Part shown: piece by piece, positions 17,904 to 26,316 of the stretch
How the letters are laid out: each line of letters opens with the position of its first letter
How positions within the stretch are numbered: position 1 is the first letter of the stretch
DNA from: Kyrpidia tusciae DSM 2912
Lineage (GTDB): Bacteria; Bacillota; Bacilli; Kyrpidiales; Kyrpidiaceae
Direction of reading: 5' to 3'
Length of the DNA: 64,000 nucleotides
Assembly: GCF_000092905.1 (NCBI RefSeq)
Contig: NC_014098.1
Location: 1,736,001 to 1,800,000 of the forward strand
Position numbers and translations under genes: made by a program
Notes under the pieces: generated by a model
Told to the model about the DNA's origin: nothing
Databases searched by the model: none
Seen by the model: only the letters and a program-made list of their open reading frames with translations

Positions 17904-18138
17904 CGGATAGTTCCTCCCGAACGGCTTTGGTCAGTTTCCGCGCCCTGTAGGTTCTTGACCCGTAGAGTTTTACCGCAAAATGCTGGACAATGCTTATTAA
18001 ATCTTCGGCCAGTTCCTGGGCCGGTGACATGTCCTCGGCCTTGTTGACCACCAGAATCTCGCAACCGAACCGTGCAAACAGGTCCTCCAAGAAATCAAAC
18101 CCAAACCGGACCAGCCGGTCCTTGTGAGCCACAATCAC
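17860..18138 (-). pseudogene. IS607 serine recombinase TnpA, C-terminal fragment
   Basis: The fragment encodes the C-terminal half of an IS607 resolvase-like transposase: VAHKDRLVRFGFDFLEDLFARFG, then the helical region SPAQELAEDLISIVQHFAVKLYGSR. It begins abruptly at the IS3 insertion (GTG codon 18136-18138 is part of the target duplication). Joining it to the fragment at 19501-19812 across one CAC copy restores a continuous frame, ...GEIETV-IVAHKD..., of about 195 codons. Confidence 0.92.
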
Positions 18139-18191
18139 TATAATGGACCCAAGAAACTGGACAACAAGAAGGGAGATTTTAAGGTAGGTCC

Positions 18192-18524
18192 ATGCCGAGA
18201 AAAAAGTATGATACTGACTTCAAAACCAAAGTTGTCCTGGAAATTCTCAAAGAGGAAAAGACGCTCTCGCAATTGGCATCCGAATATGGTGTTCATGTCA
18301 ATCAACTCCGCCAGTGGCGGGATATCGCCTTGGAAAACTGGCCACAAGCGTTTGAACCTGAGAATAAACAGCTGGCAAAAATTCGTTCAGAATATGAAGA
18401 CAAGATCCAAGAATTGTATGCGGAGGTCGGTCGCCTGAGCACACAATTGTCTTGGTTGGAAAAAAAATCTCGCCTCGCTCAGTCGAGAGGACAGGCTGGC
18501 TCTCATCGATTTCCAAGAACGTGA
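18192..18524 (+). CDS. IS3-family transposase OrfA
   Basis: A 110-aa protein with an N-terminal helix-turn-helix (KVVLEILKEEKTLSQLASEYGVHVNQLRQW) and a leucine-rich coiled segment, as expected for IS3 OrfA. AAGG lies upstream of the ATG. The tail after SWLEKK lies beyond the A8 run (18460-18467) and looks like out-of-frame read-through, so the functional part ends near the slip site. Confidence 0.88.
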   Translation: MPRKKYDTDFKTKVVLEILKEEKTLSQLASEYGVHVNQLRQWRDIALENWPQAFEPENKQLAKIRSEYEDKIQELYAEVGRLSTQLSWLEKKSRLAQSRGQAGSHRFPRT

Positions 18525-19305
18525 ACTCCCGCTCGCCGTTCAGGCCGAGCTTCTGGGCTTAAATCGGTCCAGCCTGTACTACAGGCCGGTCGGACCATCC
18601 GAGGAGGAGGTGAGGCTCAAACACCGGATTGACCAAATCTACACGGAGCATCCGTTCTACGGTTCCCGGCGCATCACGGCCATTTTACGCAGTGAACATT
18701 GGACCGTCAACCGCAAGGCCGTCCAGCGTCATATGCGGGAAATGGGGATTGCCGGCATCACTCCGGGTCCCAATTTGAGCCGGCGCGCCCAGGCACACCG
18801 GGTGTATCCCTACCTGTTGCACGGCTTGAAGATCGAGCGTCCGAATCAGGTCTGGGGCATCGACATCACGTATATCCGCATGGCGCATGGCTGGATGTAT
18901 CTGGTGGCGATCCTGGACTGGTACTCCCGTTACGTGGTCAGCTATGAGCTGGATCAAACCCTGCATATGGATTTTGTTCTCAAGGCCTTGCATCGGGCCC
19001 TGCGGCAGTGGACGCCGGAGATCATGAATAGCGACCAAGGAAGTCATTTTACCAGCCCGAAGTACACGGACGTCCTGCTAAATCATGGGATTCGGATCAG
19101 CATGGACGGCCGGGGTCGAGCCCTGGACAACATCTTCACCGAGCGCCTGTGGCGGAGTCTGAAGCAGGAAGAGGTGTATCTTCACGACTACCAAACGCCG
19201 AAACAGGCTCGGGAAGGGATCGCCAGATACCTGGAGTTCTACAACCACAAGCGCCCGCACCAGTCCCTGGGATACGTGACGCCGGCCTCTGTGTTCGGGC
19301 TCTAG
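18437..19305 (+). CDS. IS3-family transposase OrfB (DDE), needs frameshift or slippage
   Basis: The frame opens after a TGA near 18436 and runs to 19305; the first ATG is only at 18610, inside the conserved region. Catalytic DDE residues are present: Asp in VWGIDITYIRM, Asp in MNSDQGSHFTS, Glu in DNIFTERLWRSLK. Upstream, SREDRLALIDFQERELPLAVQAE is already OrfB-like, so the fusion point is the A8 run. OrfB is in the +1 (= -2) phase relative to OrfA, not the -1 phase usual for IS3. Loss of one A in the transcript would fuse both frames. Confidence 0.85.
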
Positions 19306-19500
19306 AGGGGGCCCCTCCGCCAAGGAGGGGGATCCTCCTGCCAAGAACGAGCACCAACGACGAAGGGGGGCTCCTCCACCAGAATGATCGAGGGATGATC
19401 CAGAAATGGAAAACAGGTCCGGCGTCCATATCCAAATTCAGGAATCTCAACACACTTTAAAAAGGGCCAAAAAAATGTCTTGACAATGGGGTCCACCTCA

Positions 19501-19812
19501 CACCGTCTCGATTTCCCCGCGGGTGACGGCCCCGCACATCCTTTGGAAATTCTTTCGCCGATCATTCAACGCCGACCCAATATCGACGAAAATCTCGTCA
19601 ATGGTGAGCCCCTTTCCGGCCGCAAATTCCTTCAGGAAACGCAACTGGTTCTCCAGGTCAGGCTTTTGCCCTGCGGAAGACACCCGGGCGTAAATGACCG
19701 TCTTCTTTGTTTCTTTTCGTTTCCCGATTCCTAACGCCTGATAGAACATATCCTCGGTGTATCTGCGCTTGTTGGTGGGAGTTCGCAAAGGCACCAGCTT
19801 GCCTTTCTTCAC
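19501..19812 (-). pseudogene. IS607 serine recombinase TnpA, N-terminal fragment
   Basis: The fragment encodes part of the MerR-like DNA-binding domain (KGKLVPLRTPTNKRRYTEDM) and the start of the serine-recombinase domain with the catalytic serine in VIYARVSSAGQKPDLENQL. It stops at the IS3 insertion after ...GEIETV. The usual first 15-20 residues of the MerR helix-turn-helix are absent in this frame. An AGGAGG lies 25-30 nt upstream in a different register, so the N-terminus may also be damaged. Confidence 0.88.
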
Positions 19813-20186
19813 AGAAGGCCAAAAGCTGTATTCAACCTCCTGCGATGATGGTTTTATTTTATTATAAAATCAAGCCTCATTGAACCCTTTAAATCTCACT
19901 GAAAGGGAAAATAGGTGAAAGGAATGTCGGTGGATCTGCGTATTCTGGCTGCCATGGTTGCGTGCAAGGGCGAAAAGAACACGAGGGGGTGTTGGCTTTG
20001 GAAGGGAAGGAGGCGCAAGAACTAGATCGGTACGAGGTGATTGACGGCGTTGTCTGCGTGCGTCAGTGCCATCCGGGCCTGCCGGCAAAGTGTCCCTTTC
20101 AGCGTCTGCCGCCGCAGCAAAGCACTCGCTGCTTTTTGGCCACTTGGCATCCCCCCTTTCCTCCGTATTGTTCGCAGCGCAATTTC
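19813..20186. other. junction region with AT-rich patch and Uma2 remnant
   Basis: About 370 bp without an intact gene. The first 60 bp are AT-rich and contain TATAAT on the minus strand, a possible tnpA promoter. The middle holds a deleted copy of the Uma2 locus (listed separately). The remaining stretch, to the end of mrr, shows nothing recognisable. Confidence 0.5.
19970..20103 (+). pseudogene. deleted copy of the Uma2 locus at 29.5-30.2 kb
   Basis: The first 90 bp match the start of the intact Uma2 gene almost base for base, encoding EAQELDRYEVIDGVV after the same GTG. The sequence then jumps to a match of the intact locus's 3' flank (20063-20103 against about 30122-30163). About 490 bp, nearly the whole coding region, is missing. 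It shows that the Uma2 unit was duplicated or moved together with its flanks, and that one copy later lost its body. Confidence 0.8.
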
Positions 20187-21113
20187 TCACTCCGACAAGA
20201 GCCCACCTTCGTCAAAATAGTCCAGGTCGACTTTCTTAATCACATACCGTGTAACCTCTGTGACGCCAACGTTAAAATCAATCATCAAATTCGCGAGTTG
20301 TTCACCGTCAATCAAAACAATTTTCTTCTCGATTCTCGTGACGTATTCCTTGGCGTCTTGTGAAAATCGTGACGTGGTGATCAAAATTCCCTTGCGAGCC
20401 CGCTGCCCTTCCAAGCTGCCTGCGAACGCTTGAACGATTGGTCGGCCCACCGTACCTTCCCATCGTTTCGCCTGAAGATAGATGACGTCTAAACCCAACC
20501 TGTCTTCGTTAATCATGCCGTCAATGCCATCGTCGCCACTTTGGCCGAGAGCCTGTCCGGCGTCAACTCTGGATCCACCGTAACCCATCGCCACGAGCAA
20601 ATCCACGACCAGTCGCTCGAAAAATTTTGGTGTACAATTCTTGATACGCTCCAACAATTCATCTGCAAGTGACTTTCGTAAACTTAAATGGGTTGAGTCC
20701 AATATTTCTTCCGGCGTTCGGTCTAGGCTTTCAAGATCCGCATCATTGTCATCCGCACCTTGAGTGGACGTCCGGTTCTTGAACTCGAGGAATTCAGGAA
20801 ATTGACTAAGAAACCGATTGTTGATTTCGTTCGGATTAGTTCGCAGCACCTCCAACCCACGCTCAGTAATCCGAAATTTCCCACGCCCAGTACTCTCCAA
20901 CAGGCCAGCCTTGACCAAGTACGTTCTTGCCCAACCCACTCGGTTATCGAACTTGGGTTGTCGACCGCTTGGTAACAACTCTTTGCGATCACTATCAGTA
21001 AGCAGGAATTGGGATGACAGTGTTTCAATCACCTCATTCAGCCTGTGTTCTCGACAATCCTCGGTAATTTTCAACAATGGAAGCATAATACTCTGATAAT
21101 CTGGGACAGACAT
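20187..21113 (-). CDS. mrr: Mrr-type restriction endonuclease
   Basis: A 308-aa Mrr protein. The N-terminal part (about residues 1-100) is the winged-helix Mrr_N domain (ARTYLVKAGLLESTGRGKFRITERG). The C-terminal domain has the PD-(D/E)xK-like core: FFERLVVDLLVAMGYGG, GQSGDDGIDGMI, then LGLDVIYLQAKRW with the QxK version of the motif. Mrr enzymes cut modified DNA (type IV restriction). Base composition is visibly richer in A+T than the neighbouring genes, consistent with recent transfer. It sits at the left end of a defence cluster with the type I system. Confidence 0.92.
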   Translation of the reverse strand: MSVPDYQSIMLPLLKITEDCREHRLNEVIETLSSQFLLTDSDRKELLPSGRQPKFDNRVGWARTYLVKAGLLESTGRGKFRITERGLEVLRTNPNEINNRFLSQFPEFLEFKNRTSTQGADDNDADLESLDRTPEEILDSTHLSLRKSLADELLERIKNCTPKFFERLVVDLLVAMGYGGSRVDAGQALGQSGDDGIDGMINEDRLGLDVIYLQAKRWEGTVGRPIVQAFAGSLEGQRARKGILITTSRFSQDAKEYVTRIEKKIVLIDGEQLANLMIDFNVGVTEVTRYVIKKVDLDYFDEGGLLSE

Positions 21114-21421
21114 TTGTGCGCACCTCGAATTCCCATAGCATTGGCCTGGCGTACGGATTACTCCGTTTTCGGCCGGAATATGATTGGTTTCCAGATTTTA
21201 CTTTAGTCTTCGGTAAGTTGAACCGTTCGGCCAAAGAAACCCACCCATTATTCTCCAACAACTCGACGAATTTGTCGAGTGGGTGCGTACATCCCTTTTG
21301 CCGGGAAATTTTGCGCCGTCCCTTACGACCATCGCAGATGACGTCCTGAACCGCCCTTGCTATACTGGAAGGCGTACAGATGAAGCGCATTTGACCAAAA
21401 CCACCCTGAGGAAGTACGCCC
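21114..21421. other. divergent intergenic region with hairpin
   Basis: This 308-bp region lies between mrr (minus) and the metallopeptidase (plus) and must carry both promoters. A hairpin with arms ACTCGAC (21261-21267) and GTCGAGT (21274-21280) is present. A minus-strand open frame (21034-21453) crosses the region and reads fairly protein-like around LDKFVELLENNGWVSLAERF, but it overlaps mrr, has no recognised domain and I do not call it a gene. Confidence 0.45.
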
Positions 21422-22150
21422 ATGCCGACCTTCACGTACGGAAACAGGTCCATCGACTATCGACTGGAGTACAAGCACCATAAACGAGATTGTACCATCT
21501 CCGTCGACTGGCGGACGGGAGTCACGGTCATTGTGCCCGAAAACGTCGACCCGGCACGGATCGAGGCCGTTATACAGCGGAAAGCGCCGTGGATTTTGCG
21601 GAAACTGTCGGAACTCGGTGAAATCAAACCGTTGTCCACCCGACTTCAGTTCATCAGCGGAGAAAAATTGCCTTATCTGGGGAGACAATACCGGTTGCGG
21701 GTCGTCGCGGCGGAGGACATCGCGGGAGTTTCTTTTACGTTCCAAAACGGCCGGTTTCTGGCGGGTGTCCCGAAATCATCCAGTGCGGACTGGCGGGAGG
21801 AGCGTTTGCGACAAGCGTTTCGGGAGTGGTGCATCCGCCACGGGGCCGCCAAAGTCCGGCAGCGGGTCCAGCTTTTCGCCCCCCGACTGGGCCTTCATCC
21901 GGCCAAGGTGGTCGTCAAGGAACAGAAATCACGTTGGGGCAGCTGCACAAAAAACGGAACCATCAACATCAACTGGCGGATTCTGATGGCCCCCATGCGC
22001 ATCGTCGATTATGTGGTGGTGCACGAATTGGCTCATATGATCCACCGGAATCATTCGCCGGATTTCTGGTCCGTCGTGGCGTCCGTCCTGCCCGACTACG
22101 CGGAACGCAAAGAATGGCTGCGGGTGCACGGGCCGGCGCTCGAAGTGTAA
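21422..22150 (+). CDS. YgjP/WLM-like M48-type zinc metallopeptidase (DUF45)
   Basis: A 242-aa protein of the DUF45 family. The metal site is clear: VVVHELAHMIHRNHSPDFW, giving HExxH plus a downstream histidine. KSRWGSCTKNGTININWRILMAP is the second conserved block. Members of this family are very often encoded beside type I restriction hsdR genes, as here, where it converges on hsdR with 3 bp between the stops. Its role in defence is unknown; it could process the restriction complex. Confidence 0.88.
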   Translation: MPTFTYGNRSIDYRLEYKHHKRDCTISVDWRTGVTVIVPENVDPARIEAVIQRKAPWILRKLSELGEIKPLSTRLQFISGEKLPYLGRQYRLRVVAAEDIAGVSFTFQNGRFLAGVPKSSSADWREERLRQAFREWCIRHGAAKVRQRVQLFAPRLGLHPAKVVVKEQKSRWGSCTKNGTININWRILMAPMRIVDYVVVHELAHMIHRNHSPDFWSVVASVLPDYAERKEWLRVHGPALEV

Positions 22151-22153
22151 ACG

Positions 22154-25084
22154 TCAGGCTTGGAAATGCACCTTCGCCAGATTCATGATTTGCTGCGTCA
22201 CGTATTCGAGTTTGTCGGGCGGACAGTTGGCCGCCCGCAACTGCCGTTTGATCCGGGCGCGCATATCCCGCTGGACGTTCTCTTTGGTCGTCCAGTCCCG
22301 GATGTTCTGCAGGGTGGACACCTGTTCGACCAGGATCTGGGTCAGGTCTTTCAGTCGGTCGTCACTGAACCGGTCGCCGGGCAGCTCCTTCCTTATCAGG
22401 TCATAGAAGGGGCAGTGCTCCTTCACCATGCCCCCATCCGGTTGCGCGGCGGCATAGCCTTGAACATCCCTGCGGATCAACTCCTTCAATTCCAGAACGA
22501 GTTGGGCCGTCTCCAGACGGTGCTCCTTCCAGTCCGCAATGAGCTTCTCCAATTTCTCGCGCAGGGACGTGTAATGAACCGGGTTCTCGTCGAATCTCAC
22601 ACGAATCACGTGGCGGATGGCGTGTTCCATTTCGGAGGCCTTGGCCTCGTCCGAGGACAGGTTCTCCACGTGCTCGGCGAACCGGCTGCTCAGGATGTCC
22701 ACAGGCTCATGGAGGACCTCGACGGCCGTGGCCCGGACGTGCTCTTCGATGAGCTGCTTGACCTTCGCCCCGCAATCCGAAACATTCATTTCCGGGTCGC
22801 GGAAACGTTGTTTGGCGGCCAGGCGCACCTTCCCGAGAAACTGGAGGTCGGCCCGGTAGGGGTTCGCCAGTGGATTGGGCATCACCAGGTCCATGCTTTC
22901 CGCAAACCGTTTGAACGCGAGGTCGAACTCCACCCGGACGTCCTCGGGCTCCAGCACCCGGATGCACGCCTCCAGGTTGCCCTTGTCGACGTGGTCGAAG
23001 AACCGCATCGCCGCGCGGTGTCGACTCTGAAGACGTGGAATTTCGGACTCGACGGGCACCATCACGTCTTTGACGTCTTTTTCGTGAAAGATCTCCAGCG
23101 CCTGCTTCAGGAAGGCGGAGACGCCATAATAATCGACGATCAAGCCGTACGATTTGCCTTCGAAGGTCCGGTTGACCCGGGCAATGGCCTGGAGCAGGTT
23201 GTGTTCCTTCAACGGCTTGTCCAGATACATGACCTGCTCGATGGGGGCGTCAAACCCCGTGAGCAGCTTGTCGCAGACGATGATAAACTTCAGCGGATCC
23301 TCCGGATTCTTGAATCGTTCGATGAACTGTTTCTGCTCCTGCTCCGAAAGATGAAACGCTTTCATGTCCGCCAGGTCGTTGTGGTCCCCGGAAATGATAA
23401 CCACCGATTCCGGGCCGTTCAGACGATCCAGCGTCTTCTTGTACTGGATCGCCGTTTCGCGGCTGACCGCCACCACCTGCGCCTTAAAGCCGTTGGGCGC
23501 GATGTGCGTTTCATAGTGGTTCACGATGTCCCGGCAAATCGCTTCGATTCGGTTCGGGGCGGACGCAATGGCCTCCGCCGTGGCGTACCGCTTTTTGATG
23601 AGTTCCCGGTCGTGCTCATTGTAATCGGCGAACATGCGATCGAACAACTCGTCCAGGGAAGCCCCTTCGATCCGCAGCTCGGGCAATCGGCTTTCGTACA
23701 AAATGCGCACCGTGGCCCCGTCCTCCACGGCCTGTTGGATGGTGTACGTATCGATATACGGCCCGAACGTCCGGCGGGTGCTCTTGTCTTTTTTGTCGAT
23801 GGGGGTCCCTGTGAAACCGAGATAACAGGCGTTCGGCAATGCGGTGCGCATGTTCACGGCCAAGTCTTTGTACTGGGTCCGGTGGCTTTCATCGACCAGG
23901 ACAAAGATGTTGCTGTCCGAGCTCAGCACCTGGTTCTCTTCCGCCTCGGCCTCCTGGAATTTTTGAATGGTGGTCATGATGGTCCGTCCCCGGCCCTGTC
24001 GGAGGCGGCGGCGCAGTTCCTTGACGCTGTCGGCGTGGATGGGATTTGGGAAGCCGCAGCGATGGAACGTGTTCGTGATCTGCGTATCCAGGTCCTTGCG
24101 GTCCGTGACGACGACGATGGTCGGATTCTGCAGCTCGGGCAGCCTGCGCAGCTTGACGGACAGGTACAACATGGTCAACGACTTGCCGCTGCCCTGGGTG
24201 TGCCAGATAACCCCGCCCCGCTGGTTCGGCGCTTCCGCCGTCATGATGCGGTCCATCGCCTTGTTGACGGCGCGGAACTGCTGGTACCGGGCGAGTTTTT
24301 TGATCGTCCGCCCGGCCTCCGGCTCAAAGACGACGAAGTTTTGGATCAGGTCGAGCAAGTTTGGCTTGGTCAGCATGCCGGCCACCAGAATGTCCTGGGG
24401 ATTGGCCTCCGGCCCCAGATCGGACAGGGCCATCGGGTAGGGGTCCTTCCATTCCGCATAGTGGCGCGACCTGGCCCCGACCGTTCCGTACTTGGCCTGC
24501 TGGCCGCAGGTGGCGATCAGGATCTGGTTGTAGTAAAACAAGCGTTCCGCTTCGGCCTGGTACCGTTCCAGTTGTTTAACCGCCTGGTCCAAGGGGCCCG
24601 TGATGAACGGGCTTTTGCACTCGATGATCACCAGCGGCAGGCCGTTCACAAACAGCACCACGTCGGGAATGACCGTCTCCCCGGTGCCCCTGATCCTGAA
24701 CTGGTTGACCGCCAGGAATTCATTGTTGTCGATGTGATCGAAGTCGATCAGCCGGACCGTCTGGTTCTTTTTGCCGCGGCCCAGGTCCTGCTCGACGGAC
24801 ACGTAGTGCACGATGTTGCGGTGGATGGCCGCGTTGGCCTCCATGAGGCTGACGGCCTCGATGTGGGTGACGTCCCGCACCACCCGCCGGAGGTTGTCGT
24901 CGGAGATCCACGGATTGATCCGTTTCACGGCCTCGGCCAGCCGCCCCTGGAGCACCGCGCCCCTCAGCGTCTGGCGCTCACCTTCAAGGTACGAACCGGG
25001 GATATACGTGTACCCCAGCTTCTGCAGCTGGGCGATGATCCGGTCTTCCACAAGTTGCTTTTCGTTCCAATCTTGAACCGTCAT
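22154..25084 (-). CDS. hsdR: type I restriction enzyme, R subunit
   Basis: A 976-aa subunit that translocates and cleaves DNA. Near residues 140-157 is the nuclease core VIPDVVLFVNGLPLVIIECK. The SF2 motor follows: Walker A TQGSGKS at about 298-302, LVDESH at about 398-401, and LGFTGTPI. The C-terminal helical region binds the methylase. ATG 25084 overlaps the hsdS stop (ATGA), so the frame's extension to 25201 is not used. Length and motifs are complete, suggesting an active enzyme. Confidence 0.95.
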   Translation of the reverse strand: MTVQDWNEKQLVEDRIIAQLQKLGYTYIPGSYLEGERQTLRGAVLQGRLAEAVKRINPWISDDNLRRVVRDVTHIEAVSLMEANAAIHRNIVHYVSVEQDLGRGKKNQTVRLIDFDHIDNNEFLAVNQFRIRGTGETVIPDVVLFVNGLPLVIIECKSPFITGPLDQAVKQLERYQAEAERLFYYNQILIATCGQQAKYGTVGARSRHYAEWKDPYPMALSDLGPEANPQDILVAGMLTKPNLLDLIQNFVVFEPEAGRTIKKLARYQQFRAVNKAMDRIMTAEAPNQRGGVIWHTQGSGKSLTMLYLSVKLRRLPELQNPTIVVVTDRKDLDTQITNTFHRCGFPNPIHADSVKELRRRLRQGRGRTIMTTIQKFQEAEAEENQVLSSDSNIFVLVDESHRTQYKDLAVNMRTALPNACYLGFTGTPIDKKDKSTRRTFGPYIDTYTIQQAVEDGATVRILYESRLPELRIEGASLDELFDRMFADYNEHDRELIKKRYATAEAIASAPNRIEAICRDIVNHYETHIAPNGFKAQVVAVSRETAIQYKKTLDRLNGPESVVIISGDHNDLADMKAFHLSEQEQKQFIERFKNPEDPLKFIIVCDKLLTGFDAPIEQVMYLDKPLKEHNLLQAIARVNRTFEGKSYGLIVDYYGVSAFLKQALEIFHEKDVKDVMVPVESEIPRLQSRHRAAMRFFDHVDKGNLEACIRVLEPEDVRVEFDLAFKRFAESMDLVMPNPLANPYRADLQFLGKVRLAAKQRFRDPEMNVSDCGAKVKQLIEEHVRATAVEVLHEPVDILSSRFAEHVENLSSDEAKASEMEHAIRHVIRVRFDENPVHYTSLREKLEKLIADWKEHRLETAQLVLELKELIRRDVQGYAAAQPDGGMVKEHCPFYDLIRKELPGDRFSDDRLKDLTQILVEQVSTLQNIRDWTTKENVQRDMRARIKRQLRAANCPPDKLEYVTQQIMNLAKVHFQA

Positions 25085-26316
25085 ACAACCGTCCCGGCTT
25101 CTTCGTCGACTTTGACACGGATTTTGCCAGTGAGGAGGACTTGCATCAAAGCTGATTTCAGTGTCATCAGAGATGATTTTTTGGCTAGATTGGCACTCCA
25201 ATAGCTATAGACTGACCGTAAAATTTTGCACATCCCTTCCTGCTCCGCTATCGGAGGTACGGCAATTTGATAGCAGTCTAAGTCATGACGGTTTACCTTT
25301 GGTATACCGGTTCGTCCGGATACAGAGATTGAGTACCTGTAGAATCTGTCTGACATCAAAACATACTTCAAGAACTCAGGCAACATTATCCCGTTTCTCG
25401 CTCGAATCGGATAAATGTCCGCACTACATATCCCTGAAAAACCGGGATATGCTACCTTACCTAGTTCAGGACGAATTTTACTAAATAATACGTGCTCCTC
25501 GGTAAATAAGTATTTACCACTAGTCACACAGTCTTCTTTAGCAGTCGTATATCCTTCCAGATGTCCAATGAATCCGACGATGTGGTTAGGTGCAATGTGT
25601 ATCATATCGCAGTATGGTGCTTCTTTGGGATCCACTTGTCCGTTGACAATTTCACACGCGTCACGAAACGACATAACATCCCACTCCGCGGGGATCTCGC
25701 CGATCTCCGTCTGCTTGAACTTCGTATGCCCGATCCCCCGCGTCAACAATTGTTGCATCAGGCCGCGTTTGACGCGTTCGGTCTGGTCGATGATCCGTTG
25801 CGTGGCGGCGATGGCATCGTCCACGGACGTCAGGATGGCGGCGATTTTACGTTGCTCGCGGAAGGGGGGATAAGGAATTCGGATGTTCAAAGTTTCTTTC
25901 GGTGTAACTCGCATGCGACTCCCAGTTGTCCCAGATTGTAATGTCATCAGCGCTGCCTGAAATAAGTGAGAGGTAAAAAAATGATAGTAAAAATCCAGAT
26001 CTACATCTGGCCGAATTGTCTGGTAGACCATGAATTCCGTGGAACAAACACTCGGGTTCGGATTGGACATAGACAAAAATTTCCACACCCGATTAATCCT
26101 TGGGTTCAACTTCGATACTAGGAGTGAATCTCCCTTTAGTGCATATTTGTTACTCTTAATATTCCATCCGCGCTCCAAAACCGGTCTGTGACTTTCGTCG
26201 AACGCAGGGATACTGTAGTGAACGAATACTTGGCTTGGTAACTCCCTTGGGCAAACAGTTTCTGTATTAAGATTAAAAATGTCACCAAGTTTCACGTATA
26301 AATAGCTACTCACCAT
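25081..26316 (-). CDS. hsdS: type I restriction enzyme, specificity subunit
   Basis: The 411-aa protein has two target-recognition domains, each followed by a conserved helix. The central one is [31 protein letters not shown] and the C-terminal one [18 protein letters not shown]. The target domains decide the bipartite DNA site, which cannot be predicted by eye. The recognition domains are A+T-rich compared with hsdM and hsdR, typical of exchangeable modules. The ATG at 26316 lies inside the hsdM 3' end (11-bp overlap). Confidence 0.93.
   Translation of the reverse strand: MVSSYLYVKLGDIFNLNTETVCPRELPSQVFVHYSIPAFDESHRPVLERGWNIKSNKYALKGDSLLVSKLNPRINRVWKFLSMSNPNPSVCSTEFMVYQTIRPDVDLDFYYHFFTSHLFQAALMTLQSGTTGSRMRVTPKETLNIRIPYPPFREQRKIAAILTSVDDAIAATQRIIDQTERVKRGLMQQLLTRGIGHTKFKQTEIGEIPAEWDVMSFRDACEIVNGQVDPKEAPYCDMIHIAPNHIVGFIGHLEGYTTAKEDCVTSGKYLFTEEHVLFSKIRPELGKVAYPGFSGICSADIYPIRARNGIMLPEFLKYVLMSDRFYRYSISVSGRTGIPKVNRHDLDCYQIAVPPIAEQEGMCKILRSVYSYWSANLAKKSSLMTLKSALMQVLLTGKIRVKVDEEAGTVV

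Larger units (their letters stand above)
18139..19500 (+). mobile_element. IS3-family insertion sequence nested in IS607 tnpA
   Basis: The element is 1362 bp. Its ends are imperfect inverted repeats: left TATAATGGACCC, right (complement) TGAGGTGGACCC, with further scattered matches inward. It is flanked by the 3-bp target duplication CAC at 18136-18138 and 19501-19503. It carries overlapping orfA and orfB in typical IS3 order. The host tnpA reading frame is restored exactly on removal, showing that the IS607 element was there first. Confidence 0.9.
16470..19812 (-). mobile_element. IS607-type insertion sequence, interrupted by an IS3-family element
   Basis: Coordinates cover the coding core: tnpB, the two halves of tnpA, and the nested IS. 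IS607 elements lack terminal inverted repeats and target duplications, so the true ends cannot be fixed; they probably extend left into the 16005-16469 region and slightly right of 19812. With tnpA cut in two, the element cannot transpose on its own, although tnpB is intact. Confidence 0.8.

Noticed and set aside
21034-21453. 139-codon minus-strand frame with protein-like composition upstream of mrr
   Set aside because: It overlaps mrr by 80 bp, has no strong start and no known domain. It could be a fragment of a lost gene, but evidence is too weak.
22160-25204. 1014-codon open frame on the plus strand
   Set aside because: It is the exact antisense of hsdR. Its translation has no domains and is low-complexity, typical of mirror frames in GC-rich DNA.
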